Source: Deltaproteobacteria bacterium (GTDB lineage Bacteria; Myxococcota; B64-G9). From it: 36,934 nt of DNA. Positions 1 to 9,267 of the stretch are shown here, piece after piece; position 1 is the stretch's first letter, and every line of letters begins with the position of its first letter. The translations under genes and the position numbers were made by a program. A model generated the notes under the pieces. The model worked only from the letters and a program-made list of their open reading frames with translations. It searched no databases and was not told the DNA's origin. The DNA lies in contig JAUVBB010000007.1 in NCBI GenBank assembly GCA_030591445.1, positions 1 through 36,934 on the forward strand. Direction: 5' to 3'.

Positions 1-3000
1 ACGGTGACATCGAGATCGTAGGCGCCGCAAGTGCCGGCGGCGCTATCAACGGCGCCGTAGAAGGAGCCTTCGGGGAGGCCGCATAGGACCATGGTCTCGG
101 CGCCGGCGGCTTCGGAACAGGCTTGGTCGGGACCGATGCCGGGAGGCGGGCCCACGCAAACACCGGCGTTGGGAATCTGGTCGGTCTCGGAGCCACATAC
201 GGTGGAGGCGCGCAGGTTGGTGTCATAGGCAGAGGCGCTGCTGTTGAGCGTTACTTTGTAGAAGGCCGAGGTACTAGAGGCGTTGTCCAGGCTAAAGCTG
301 AACATCTCCTCGGGGGCACCGCCGTCGGCAACCAGCATACAGGCCTCGCCGCCGGGGTAGCAATTGCCGGGGATGTTGTCCAAATCGTCGCAGGTGTTGC
401 CGGACACGTTACCACCGGCTTCGGTCAAATGGGGGGCACTGTCACAGACGTCTTCCAGACAAGCCACGCCGTCACAAGTACAGCGATTCGATGAGCAACA
501 GCTCTTTTGCTGGATGAGACCGTCGGCGTCACATATGAACTCGGCATTGCACAGCATACCGATGTCTGCTCGGCACTCCACGGTAGCCGGATTGCACTCG
601 TTGCACACTTGCCGATCGTTGTTACATCCATAGGTGCAAATGTCGGTCTGCAGGGCATTGCAAGCGCCGTCGCAAGTTGCTTGCTGGGTGGCATCGACAC
701 AACGGGGTCCGGCGGCCTCGCAGGTATAGGCGCACAAATCATTGTCTTCGTCGCAGGCATCAGCAGTACAAGGATTGCCGTCGGCGCAGGCCCCGCCCGT
801 GCCTTGCTCGCAGATCCCGGCAGCACAGAAATCACCCACGGTGCAGAACTGGCCGTCGTCGCAAGCCGAGCCATCGCCCCGCAAATCATGGACACAGACG
901 TTGTTATCTTCGTCGCAAGAATCATCGGTGCAACTGTTTTCGTCCTGACAAGAGAGCACCGCACCACCATTGCAAACGCCCGTGTTGCAGGTCTCGCCTA
1001 CCAGGCAGAAATTGCCATCATCACAGGGCGTCCCTTCCATGGGCACATGATCGTAGAGGCAGAGATCCTGGCTCTCGTCGCAGGTATCAAAAGTACAATC
1101 CTTGCCATCATCACAATCGTGCGGGGCCCCGTCGGTACAAATGCCGGCGGTACACGAACTATCATTCGTGCAGAATAGACCGTCATCGCAAGAGCTGCCG
1201 TCGAGCACTTCCAGGTTCAGGCACAAGTCATCGGTTTCATCGCAGGAATCATCGGTGCAGTCATTACCATCCTGGCACAAATGGGGTGTGCCGCCGCCGC
1301 AGATTCCGGCACTGCAAGCCGAGCCCAGTTGGCAAAACAGACCATCATCACAAGGCGTACCGTCGGTGGCCGGCGCGTGGTCACAGAGATCACTGGCTTC
1401 ATTGCAACTATCCAAGGTGCAAGGATCGATATCGGCACAGTCCCGGGCCGAGGTCCCCCGGCATTGACCGCCGTTGCAACTATCGGCCTCGGTACAAAAC
1501 GCCCCATCGTCACAGCCGAGTCCATCACGGGCAGCGGCGTCATTGACACAAACTTCGCCCACCGAATCACAGCTATCTTCGGTACAGTCGTTGCCATCAC
1601 TACAGGCGTGCGGGTTGCCACCTTGGCAAAATCCGGCCAGGCAAGTTTCGGCCAAAGTGCAGAAATCCGTGTCGTCGCACGGATTTCCGTCGGCGCTATC
1701 CGCATCGGCCACACATTTGTCAGTCGCTTCATCACAGGAATCCACGGTACACTGGTTGAGATCCCCGCAGTCAAGGGGCGCTCCGCCACTGCAATTTCCG
1801 TTGGAACAGGTTTCTCCCTCATTGCAAAACAGCTCGTCGTCGCAGGGGCTACCATTGGCCAGAGCAGCATCGTTGACGCATTGGTCCAAGGCTTCATCAC
1901 AGGAGTCTACCGTGCACTCATTGCTATCAGCACATTCGCGGGGTGTCCCGCCAGCGCAGGCGCCATCTTGGCAAATTTCGTCTACCGAGCAAAAAGCATT
2001 GTCATTGCAAGCCAATCCGTTGGCCCCGCCGGCATCGCGAACACATTCGCCGGCTATTTCGTCGCAAGAATCGACGGTACAAGAGTTGCCGTCCGAACAA
2101 TCCCGCGCCGGTCCGGCCGCACAGGCGCCAGCCAGGCAGCTATCGCCATCCGAGCAATAGGCGCCGTCATCGCAGACAGTACCATCGGCCAGAGGTGGAT
2201 TTTCGCAGGCATCATTGGCTTCATCACAAATATTGCCGGTACAGTCGTTGCCATCGGCGCAATCCTTGGGACTGCCACTTCCGCATTGACCGCTGGTGCA
2301 GGTCTCGGCGGTGGTGCAAAAAGCGCCATCGTCGCAACCGGTACCATCTGCAACGTCCGTATTCTGACATTGGTTCAGATCTTCGTCACAACTGTCACTG
2401 GTGCAGGAATTGCCGTCCGAACATGAGCGGGGGACACCGCTGCCGCATGCACCGGCCAAACACACCTCACTCAGAGTACAATAAACGCCGTCATCACAAG
2501 CGGTGCCGTCCGCACTTTGGCTATGCAGGCAGCTGCCGCCTACCTCGTCACAGCTATCGACAGTACAAGAGTTATCATCGGCACAGTTCATGGGATTGCC
2601 GCCCAGGCACTGCCCGTTTTGGCACTCTTCGTTTTGGTTGCAGAACAGGCCGTCGTCGCAGGTGGTCCCATTGGCCTGCGCCGCATCCTGGACGCAGCGA
2701 TCGTCTACCTCGTCACAGGAGTCGACTGTACACTGGTTGCCGTCAGCACAGTCACGGGCAGTGCCGCTGCCACAGAGGCCATCCTGACAGCTCTCGTCCA
2801 CTGTACAAAAGGCCCCGTCATTGCAAGCCAAGCCGTCGGCGGGCGCGGAATCGTTTTGGCATTGACCGGCCTGTTCATCGCAGGAGTCAATGGTGCAGGA
2901 GTTGCCGTCCGCACAATCCCGGACCGAGCCCGGTACGCAGGTTCCGGCCACGCAACGATCACCATCGGTGCAAAAAGCACCATCGTCGCAGACAGTTTGG

Positions 3001-5375
3001 TCGGCCAGCGATGGGTTGAGGCAAATATTTGCTGCTTCGTCACAGACGTCACTGGTGCAATCATTCTGGTCAGCACAATCCCGGGGACTGCCACTGCCGC
3101 AGGCACCGGCGCTGCAAGTCTCCCCGGTGGTACAAAAAGCCCCGTCGTCACAGGCAGTTCCGTCGGCAACCACGGGGTTGACACATTTACCTAGCGCCTC
3201 GTCACAGCTATCAGCAGTACAGGAATCTCCGTCCGCGCAAGGCCGTTGGGAGCCTTGGCCACATTCGCCGGCCTGACAAACCTCGCCCAGGGTGCAAAAT
3301 TTGCCGTCATCACAAGTGGTACCGTCGGCAAGCTGGGCGTTAATGCAAGAATCGCTCACTTCATTGCAAGCATCGACGGTGCAGGAGTTGCTGTCTCCGC
3401 AATCACGCCGCGGGCCGCCCACACAGACACCGGCCGAGCAAACATCATCCACGGTACAGTATTGATCGTCTTCACAACTGATCCCGTCGGCTGCCGCCGG
3501 GTGCAGGCAGAGATCCTGACCTTCGTCACAGACATCCGCGGTACATACATTGCCGTCGCCACAATCACGGGCGCCGCCACCGCCGCAAATACCGGCGGTA
3601 CAAAACTCATCCACGGTGCAGAAGGATCCATCCGAGCAGTTCGCCCCATCGGCGACCTGACCATGCTGACAGGAGTCGTCTAGCTCGTTGCAACTATCGA
3701 TGGTGCAGTCCGAGCCATCGGAGCAGTTGCGCGGCACGCCACCACCGCAGGTTCCACCGGTGCAGATCTCGGCAACCGTGCAAAAAGCGCCGTCGTCGCA
3801 ACCCGCCCCATCCAGGGCACTGTTGTTGTGCTTGCAAGTAGCAGCAACCTCGTCGCAAGAGTCCAGCGAACAATCGTTGCCATCGCTACAGAGGTTGGGA
3901 CTGCCACCACAAGCCCCGGAGCTACACACATCACTCACGGTGCAAAAAAGCCCATCATCACAGGCGGCGCCGTCAGTCGCGTTGTTGTGGCGACAAGCAC
4001 CGGTCATCTCATCACAGGAATCAATGGTACAAGAGTTGCCATCATCGCAATCGCGGGCCGCGCCATCGCCGCAGGCACCGTCCAAACAAGTTTCGCCCAC
4101 GGTACAAAACAAACCATCGGAACAAGCTGCCCCCGCCGACACATTGGCAAAGGCACATTGGTCATTTTCCTCGTCACAGGAATCCGCGGTACATTGATTG
4201 CCATCCGTGCAGTTGCGGGCCCGGGGGCCCACACAAACGCCGCCGCTACAAACGTCGTCCAGGGTGCAATAGGATCCATCATCACACGGGGTGTTATCCA
4301 CCACCGGCGGATTCTGGCAGGCATCGATTGACTCGTTGCAAACATCGTTGGTGCAGGCATTGCCATCGGCACAATCCCGCGGCTGGGCGCCCGCGCATTG
4401 ACCATCAACACAAACATCCTGCAAGGTACAAAAGGTACCGTCATCGCAGGGGGTGTCGTTGGCCACCACCGGGTTCAAGCATAGGTCCGCATCTTCGTCG
4501 CAAATGTCATCGGTGCAGGCGTTGCCGTCGGCGCAACTGCGCGTGACCCCACCGCCGCATTCTCCTTTATTGCAAATAGTTGCCACCGAACAAAAAGAAC
4601 TGTCTTCACAGGCAGCGCCGTCGGCCGCCGGGCTGGACTCGCAGTGATCCTCAACCTCATTGCAAACGTCTATGGTACAGGGATTGCCATCGGCACAGTT
4701 TCGAAACACCACCGCGGTGCAAACACCACCGGTGCAGGCGTCGTTGACGCTACAGAATTCGCCGTCGTCGCATTCGAGGCCATCTTCGGCCGGTGGATGG
4801 TCGCAGCGACTGTTGGTCTCATCACAAATGTCCAAGGTACAGGGATCGGCATCAACACATTCTTTCGCTTCCCCACCACCGCAAGCGCCATCGGTGCAAG
4901 TCTCGCCGTCGGTACAGAACAAGCCATCGTTGCAAGATTCACCATCTTCTAACAACTCGTGCTCGCACACATCCCGGCTTTCGTTGCACTGGTCAACGCT
5001 ACAGGAATTGCCGTCCGAGCAGTTGCGCGTGGACCCGCCACCACAAACGCCCTCGGTGCAAGTCTCGCCCACGGTACAATACAGCCCGTCGTCACAGAAG
5101 ACACCATCGGCCACCCCTACACAGGTGGGACCATCGGGAATACAACTGGTGTCGTTCTCATTATGATAACCATCATCACAGATGCAGGTCGGTCCGCCGT
5201 TCATGATCACACATTGGCCGTGTTCAGAACAACTGATGTCCAAGCATCGTATGTCTTGGTCGGTCAGGCACACCCGATCATCAGAGCAAGAGGCCAACAT
5301 CATTATAGCTGTTATCATCCCGGCCTGGAGAAAACCTAGCCTTTGCATATAAGAACCCTTCCCTCTCATTTTCAT
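1..5375 (-). CDS. Giant cysteine-rich repeat lipoprotein, C-terminus beyond left edge
   Basis: Reading leftward from ATG 5375, the frame stays open to the window edge (at least 1,790 residues). AGGAG and AAGAGG lie just upstream of the start. The N-terminus is basic, then hydrophobic, ending in a lipobox (LASC), so this is probably a lipid-anchored surface protein. Next comes an EGF-like segment (CSEHGQC ... CICDDGY). It is followed by about 27 repeats of roughly 53 residues with eight Cys each, of the type DCADGNSCTVDSCDE ... DGTxCDDGxFCT ... ETCxxGxCG. After residue about 1550 the repeats give way to a different Cys-rich stretch. A beta-rich region with YDTNL and GAYDLDV then resembles PPC-type (pre-peptidase C-terminal) domains. 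Such repeats are common in myxobacterial surface proteins and are sometimes misassigned to unrelated enzymes. The ligand or function is unknown. Long plus-strand frames here are shadows. Confidence 0.9.
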   Translation of the reverse strand, partial: MKMRGKGSYMQRLGFLQAGMITAIMMLASCSDDRVCLTDQDIRCLDISCSEHGQCVIMNGGPTCICDDGYHNENDTSCIPDGPTCVGVADGVFCDDGLYCTVGETCTEGVCGGGSTRNCSDGNSCSVDQCNESRDVCEHELLEDGESCNDGLFCTDGETCTDGACGGGEAKECVDADPCTLDICDETNSRCDHPPAEDGLECDDGEFCSVNDACTGGVCTAVVFRNCADGNPCTIDVCNEVEDHCESSPAADGAACEDSSFCSVATICNKGECGGGVTRSCADGNACTDDICDEDADLCLNPVVANDTPCDDGTFCTLQDVCVDGQCAGAQPRDCADGNACTNDVCNESIDACQNPPVVDNTPCDDGSYCTLDDVCSGGVCVGPRARNCTDGNQCTADSCDEENDQCAFANVSAGAACSDGLFCTVGETCLDGACGDGAARDCDDGNSCTIDSCDEMTGACRHNNATDGAACDDGLFCTVSDVCSSGACGGSPNLCSDGNDCSLDSCDEVAATCKHNNSALDGAGCDDGAFCTVAEICTGGTCGGGVPRNCSDGSDCTIDSCNELDDSCQHGQVADGANCSDGSFCTVDEFCTAGICGGGGARDCGDGNVCTADVCDEGQDLCLHPAAADGISCEDDQYCTVDDVCSAGVCVGGPRRDCGDSNSCTVDACNEVSDSCINAQLADGTTCDDGKFCTLGEVCQAGECGQGSQRPCADGDSCTADSCDEALGKCVNPVVADGTACDDGAFCTTGETCSAGACGSGSPRDCADQNDCTSDVCDEAANICLNPSLADQTVCDDGAFCTDGDRCVAGTCVPGSVRDCADGNSCTIDSCDEQAGQCQNDSAPADGLACNDGAFCTVDESCQDGLCGSGTARDCADGNQCTVDSCDEVDDRCVQDAAQANGTTCDDGLFCNQNEECQNGQCLGGNPMNCADDNSCTVDSCDEVGGSCLHSQSADGTACDDGVYCTLSEVCLAGACGSGVPRSCSDGNSCTSDSCDEDLNQCQNTDVADGTGCDDGAFCTTAETCTSGQCGSGSPKDCADGNDCTGNICDEANDACENPPLADGTVCDDGAYCSDGDSCLAGACAAGPARDCSDGNSCTVDSCDEIAGECVRDAGGANGLACNDNAFCSVDEICQDGACAGGTPRECADSNECTVDSCDEALDQCVNDAALANGSPCDDELFCNEGETCSNGNCSGGAPLDCGDLNQCTVDSCDEATDKCVADADSADGNPCDDTDFCTLAETCLAGFCQGGNPHACSDGNDCTEDSCDSVGEVCVNDAAARDGLGCDDGAFCTEADSCNGGQCRGTSARDCADIDPCTLDSCNEASDLCDHAPATDGTPCDDGLFCQLGSACSAGICGGGTPHLCQDGNDCTDDSCDETDDLCLNLEVLDGSSCDDGLFCTNDSSCTAGICTDGAPHDCDDGKDCTFDTCDESQDLCLYDHVPMEGTPCDDGNFCLVGETCNTGVCNGGAVLSCQDENSCTDDSCDEDNNVCVHDLRGDGSACDDGQFCTVGDFCAAGICEQGTGGACADGNPCTADACDEDNDLCAYTCEAAGPRCVDATQQATCDGACNALQTDICTYGCNNDRQVCNECNPATVECRADIGMLCNAEFICDADGLIQQKSCCSSNRCTCDGVACLEDVCDSAPHLTEAGGNVSGNTCDDLDNIPGNCYPGGEACMLVADGGAPEEMFSFSLDNASSTSAFYKVTLNSSASAYDTNLRASTVCGSETDQIPNAGVCVGPPPGIGPDQACSEAAGAETMVLCGLPEGSFYGAVDSAAGTCGAYDLDVT
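733..5115 (-). repeat. Array of about 27 tandem 8-Cys coding repeats (period near 158 bp)
   Basis: The protein-level unit is about 53 residues and carries eight cysteines. Counting the CT-D-CDE block gives 27 units between the EGF-like segment and the C-terminal domains. Units vary in sequence (NCADGNPC, DCSDGNSC, DCADQNDC) but keep cysteine spacing. This points to old duplications under structural selection rather than very recent expansion. The DNA periodicity is purely coding. Confidence 0.85.
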
Positions 5376-5446
5376 GCCTCTTGCTCCTAAATAATTGTTT
5401 CACTAATATGGTACTATTACGCAGTCAGCGGAAGTTACCAGAATAG

Positions 5447-5486
5447 ATTATATAATTCCAGTTAAAAATCTGTGATCTTCATCACA
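5447..5486 (-). promoter_or_regulatory. CRP/FNR-type site and -10 box upstream of the giant lipoprotein gene
   Basis: TGTGA-N6-TCACA at 5471-5486 matches the CRP consensus half-sites perfectly. On the minus strand a TATAAT box lies at 5452-5447, 18 nt after the palindrome. The site centre is therefore about 38 bp before the inferred transcription start, close to the class II activator position (-41.5). The gene starts about 65 nt further on. An alternative reading is a hairpin (CTGTGAT, loop GAAG, ATCACAG) followed by ATTTTT, which would look like a minus-strand terminator, although no minus-strand gene lies upstream to need one. Confidence 0.5.
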
Positions 5487-6114
5487 GCAGAAGCCGCATT
5501 CTATCCGACCAATGACGGTCGTTCCCATTGTTCGGTCTCGACAAAACTCATTAAAAAGAGGCAGGACCCCCCGGCTCTTGATTCCTAGCAATCTTTGTTT
5601 AGCTTGGTTGCTTGGCAAGCCGGGAGGCGGGGGTGGGTGTCAAACTAAAAGGCAGGTAAAATATGGTGAGTTATTGTACAGGGTCTCAGAGTACCTGAAC
5701 CCAGGTTTGCAATTGAATCCTGCATGTATCTCATTTGTTGCACTGTCATTGCCTCTCAAATAACTTGTACTTGGCGATGTAGCACATTTCGTGCCAAAGC
5801 ATGACGTTTTCGCTGTCTATTTTTCCGCCCGATTTACAACGGCTTAGAATGTGCGTCTCGGAAGGCCCATTTTCTAACTTGTCTTATTTGTTTCCCCAAG
5901 ACGACACGAATCAGCCCCAAATCCGACAACTACAACTTTAGTACTTGTTTTATTTGCGTTTTTCATGCGTATCCCTTCGATTGCAAAATATCCAATCTGT
6001 GAATGCATTGTATACAGTTTCCGCTGACACTGAACTGCTTTCCACGGCGAGTTATTCTTGTTTTTTAATAATACTTGTATACACTTCCCCGGGAAAACTA
6101 TCAGGAGGCCAATT
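5487..6114. other. AT-rich divergent intergenic region, no gene supported
   Basis: About 630 bp between the CRP-like site and the cytochrome gene. A short plus ORF (5512-5763) and a minus ORF (5874-6299) have no recognisable protein features and no good ribosome site, so they were not called. The palindrome-containing 9-mer TTGTATACA occurs twice, at 6008-6016 and 6075-6083, close to the cytochrome start, and could be a regulator site. A clean AGGAGG at 6103-6108 precedes ATG 6115. Confidence 0.5.
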
Positions 6115-7473
6115 ATGAGGGGTGTTAATAGGAAGGGACTCTGGCTTATTGGGTCCTGGGTTTTGAGTTTGAGCGTATTGTCCTTTTCAGCTTTCGCCAA
6201 CGAGGGGGCAGCCGGATCGAAAAAATATGAGGATTTCGAACGGCCTCGTGCCTGCGCCTCTTGCCATCGGGACTTCTTCCAGCAATACCAACAGGCCATG
6301 ATGAGTCAGGCATATACGCATCACTGGGACGAGATTGAGTACTTTGCCCTGGCAGTGCCTCATGCCGATCGCAATCCCAAACTGGCCGGTATCAAATCAG
6401 ACTGCAATGGCTGCCATTCACCGCTGGCATTTCTGGCCGGCGACGTGCCGCCACCCAAGCCGGAAAAGGGCAGCCGGGCCAACGAGTCGGTCTCGTGCGA
6501 CTTCTGTCACACGGTCCGGGGCATGAACGGAGAACCGCCTCACAACTTCAATTACATTTCCTCGCCCGGAAAAACCAAATACGGCCCACGGCCGGGGCTC
6601 GAGTCTCCTCATCATAAAACCCAAGAGCTGGCTTTTCTGCGATCGGCTGATTTTTGTGGTCAGTGCCACAATGAAAAGAGCCCCTACGGCGTTTGGGTCA
6701 AGTCCACTCATCTTGAATACACCCAAGGCCCCTACCCCAAAATGGGGCTCAGGTGTCACGATTGCCATATGCCGGTGGCCCCGGGCCGCGTGTCAGCCAT
6801 GTCCAAAGCCGACAGCCCGATGCACCAGCACCTTTTTTACGGTGCCCATGTCGATGCAAAAATCAGAGGTGCGGTGGAATTGAGGATGCACGCCGACAGC
6901 AGTGAAGTGGAACCAGGCGATACCGTCAAGCTGAGTCTCTACTTGTTCAATGCCAAGGCCGGCCACAAGATTCCCACCGGCTCGGTCGAAGATAGGCAAC
7001 TTTGGGTGCACGTGGAGGCCAAAGACAGCCAAGGCCGCATTTATCATCTCCCGGTCGACAAAAAAGGCTTTGCCGATGAAGAAGCCACCATTGCCAGTAA
7101 CAAGCTGGCCTGGTTCGATCTGGGCGTGGCCATGGGCCTGGAAGATTTCCCGGGCCTGCCCCGTGACGGCCTGCCCGAGGGCGACCGCATCTTCCGCATG
7201 CCCTATTTCAACCCGGACGGCCAATTGACCATCATGCAGTGGTATACCTCCCGCCTGGGCACCGATTACCGCATCGGCCCTTTGGAAACGAAGGTAGAGA
7301 CCTACACCTTTAAGGTGCCGGCAAATGCGCCGCTCGGAAAAATGACCGTGCATGCCGCCCTGAATTACCGTTTGCTGGTCAAGCCCATCGGAGATTTCTT
7401 GAAAGTCCCCGAGGAAGAATCTCGCGATCGCCTCATCAATGATACCAGCACCAGCTTTGAGCTGGTGGACTGA
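6115..7473 (+). CDS. Secreted pentaheme c-type cytochrome
   Basis: 452 residues. ATG 6115 is preferred over an upstream in-frame start because it has AGGAGG 6-7 nt upstream and opens directly into a signal peptide (cleavage near AFA-NE, residue 28). Five CxxCH heme motifs are visible at C47, C97, C128, C181 and C214 (CASCH, CNGCH, CDFCH, CGQCH, CHDCH), which fits the cytochrome c554-like multiheme group. Residues from about 240 onward lack hemes and look like a beta-sandwich containing GHKIPTG, a motif seen in other multiheme cytochromes. The protein should act in the periplasm or at the cell surface in electron transfer. It ends 14 bp before the heme-tagged porin gene, so the two are probably co-transcribed. 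The redox partner and substrate cannot be read from sequence. Confidence 0.88.
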   Translation: MRGVNRKGLWLIGSWVLSLSVLSFSAFANEGAAGSKKYEDFERPRACASCHRDFFQQYQQAMMSQAYTHHWDEIEYFALAVPHADRNPKLAGIKSDCNGCHSPLAFLAGDVPPPKPEKGSRANESVSCDFCHTVRGMNGEPPHNFNYISSPGKTKYGPRPGLESPHHKTQELAFLRSADFCGQCHNEKSPYGVWVKSTHLEYTQGPYPKMGLRCHDCHMPVAPGRVSAMSKADSPMHQHLFYGAHVDAKIRGAVELRMHADSSEVEPGDTVKLSLYLFNAKAGHKIPTGSVEDRQLWVHVEAKDSQGRIYHLPVDKKGFADEEATIASNKLAWFDLGVAMGLEDFPGLPRDGLPEGDRIFRMPYFNPDGQLTIMQWYTSRLGTDYRIGPLETKVETYTFKVPANAPLGKMTVHAALNYRLLVKPIGDFLKVPEEESRDRLINDTSTSFELVD

Positions 7474-7487
7474 ACGAAGGAAAAATC

Positions 7488-8714
7488 ATGACCATTCGAC
7501 GATTCGCCTTGTTCTCGCTGTCCATCCTGGTGCTACTCGGTGCCCTGGCGGAAACCTCGCAGGCTATTCCCGCTTTCGGGCGCAAACATGAGTTCTCTTG
7601 CACCACCTGTCACCAGCCCTTCCCGCGCCTGAAGGCATTCGGCGAAGACTTCGCCGGCAACGCTTTCGCGCCTTCCGACCGGGAAATGCCGCCCCGCTAC
7701 TTTCGCGACGTCGGCGACGATCAGCTCTCCTTGCTCAAGTCTATTCCCTTGGCAATCCGGGCCGACATGTACGCCGACATCCGCACCAACGACAGCGAGA
7801 TCGATGGCTTTTCCGACTTCAAGACCCCCTTTGGACTCAAGATCCTTTCTGGCGGGCGGGTGGCTGATAACATCGGCTACTATTTTTATTTCTTTATGAA
7901 TGAGCGCGGCGAGGTAGCCGGCATCGAAGATGCCTACATTCACTTCAATGATTTGCTTGGCGTACCTCTTGATATCATGGTGGGCCAGTTTCAGGTCTCC
8001 GACCCGCTGTTCAAGCGCGAGTTACGACTCACTTTTCAGGATTATCTGGTCTACAAAGCCAGCCCGGGAAGCAGTGCCACTGATCTGACCTACGACCGCG
8101 GTCTCATGATCACCGGCGGTTTCGATTTTGGTCTCGATGTCACCGCCATTGTGGTCAACGGCAACGGCAAGGGGGAAGCCAACGTCCAGCGCGACTTTGA
8201 CATGGATCGCTACAAGCACTTCATGCTGCGCCTGTCCCAGGGCCTGGGTCCGGTTCGCCTGGGCGCGTTCGGCTATTACGGCAAGGAACAGACCGAAATG
8301 ACGGACCTGGGCAACAGCGAGCAGTGGACCGGCACCAACGAACTGAACATGTGGGGCTTGGATGCCACCCTGGCATTGGGCCCGGCCGAAATCAACTGCC
8401 AGTACCTGGAGAGGCGGGATCTCAACCCCAACTTTGGTCGCGGCAACGACCAAAACGCCACTCTCACCCGCGGAATTCTCATGGAAGCCATCGCCGAACT
8501 ATGGGGTGATCCAGCCCGCTTGTATATGGTCCTGCTATTCAACTATGTCGACAGCACTGCCATCGAAGCCAGGCAAGAGAGCTACACCGCCAATCTGACT
8601 TTCCTGTTACGCTCCAATATCAAACTGCTTACCGAGTACACCTTTGCCCCCCTGGTTAGCGGAGTCGAAAGCAACGAGCATCGGGCCACCATTGGCATTG
8701 TTGCAGGATTCTAG
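7488..8714 (+). CDS. Outer-membrane beta-barrel with an N-terminal single-heme (CxxCH) tag
   Basis: 408 residues. GAAGGA lies 6 nt before ATG 7488. A signal peptide ends near SQA (residue 26). One CTTCH motif follows at C38-H42 within a short FSCTTCHQPFPRLKAFGE-like segment, and the rest is alternating polar/aromatic strand sequence typical of an outer-membrane barrel. It ends in GF, fitting the C-terminal aromatic signal for barrel assembly. Proteins that begin with this heme segment and continue as a barrel occur in several environmental phyla and are poorly characterised. Lying directly behind a pentaheme cytochrome, it may form a porin-cytochrome conduit through the outer membrane, with the single heme at the inner mouth. 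That role is inferred. Confidence 0.75.
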   Translation: MTIRRFALFSLSILVLLGALAETSQAIPAFGRKHEFSCTTCHQPFPRLKAFGEDFAGNAFAPSDREMPPRYFRDVGDDQLSLLKSIPLAIRADMYADIRTNDSEIDGFSDFKTPFGLKILSGGRVADNIGYYFYFFMNERGEVAGIEDAYIHFNDLLGVPLDIMVGQFQVSDPLFKRELRLTFQDYLVYKASPGSSATDLTYDRGLMITGGFDFGLDVTAIVVNGNGKGEANVQRDFDMDRYKHFMLRLSQGLGPVRLGAFGYYGKEQTEMTDLGNSEQWTGTNELNMWGLDATLALGPAEINCQYLERRDLNPNFGRGNDQNATLTRGILMEAIAELWGDPARLYMVLLFNYVDSTAIEARQESYTANLTFLLRSNIKLLTEYTFAPLVSGVESNEHRATIGIVAGF

Positions 8715-8801
8715 TTACTCTCGAAAAATGATTGATCTAAATGGGCCTGGGCGCGTATCTTCAGGACAGCCAAAAACTCAAACCAAGAAGGACAGCCATT
8801 C

Positions 8802-9248
8802 ATGTCAAGCTGGATTGGAAAAGAAGTAGAATTAGAGGTATCCGGCCGCACTTATTTGGTCAAAATAGAGAATATCGGCAGTGATCGCGCCACCGTGGTA
8901 GTAGACGGCAAAAGAATCGAAGTGGGCGTCAAAGCCCATGGCGAGCCCCCAGCCGCAGAGGAAGCCGAAAGCTCGAACCAATCTGCGCCCTCCGCCCCCG
9001 CGCCTTCCCCGGCCCCATCCAGATCCGGGGCCGGAGCCAACACGCTTTGTGCCTTGATGCCGGGAGTAGTGGTCAAAACATCGGTGGTCGAAGGCCAGGA
9101 AATTTCCACCGGCGATGTGGTGCTGATCTTGGAAGCCATGAAAATGGAAAACGAAATTCGTTCTGACCGCACGGGAAAAATTGCCAAGTTCCATGCCCAA
9201 GTAGGCCAACAAGTCCAGGCCGGCGACCCTTTGGTCTCCTTCGCGTAG
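8802..9248 (+). CDS. Biotin carboxyl carrier protein (biotin/lipoyl attachment domain)
   Basis: 148 residues. AAGGA lies 9 nt upstream of ATG 8802. The C-terminal half is a biotinyl domain with the EAMKMEN signature, placing the biotinylated lysine at K114. Residues 50-78 are an Ala/Pro/Ser linker, and the N-terminal 45 residues form a small beta domain of the type found in separate BCCP subunits of acyl-CoA carboxylases and biotin-dependent decarboxylases. No carboxylase, carboxyltransferase or decarboxylase partner is encoded nearby, so its enzyme complex must be elsewhere. It lies 87 bp after the porin gene and 19 bp before pgsB, so it may be transcribed with pgsBCW. A functional link to them is not evident. 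Confidence 0.9.
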   Translation: MSSWIGKEVELEVSGRTYLVKIENIGSDRATVVVDGKRIEVGVKAHGEPPAAEEAESSNQSAPSAPAPSPAPSRSGAGANTLCALMPGVVVKTSVVEGQEISTGDVVLILEAMKMENEIRSDRTGKIAKFHAQVGQQVQAGDPLVSFA

Positions 9249-9267
9249 AAAACCAAGGAGCAATTAT

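Noticed and set aside
733-5115. CRISPR-like periodicity
   Set aside because: The period is about 158 bp, units diverge, and the pattern is explained by in-frame protein repeats; there are no short identical repeats with spacers.
123-5339. Many long plus-strand ORFs and a second set of minus-strand ORFs
   Set aside because: They are low-complexity shadows of the 8-Cys repeats. The minus frame starting at ATG 5375 has the signal peptide, EGF-like segment and regular cysteines.
5512-5763. 83-residue plus ORF in the divergent region
   Set aside because: No ribosome site, no recognisable features and atypical composition.
5874-6299. 141-residue minus ORF
   Set aside because: Overlaps the cytochrome start on the opposite strand and has no protein features.
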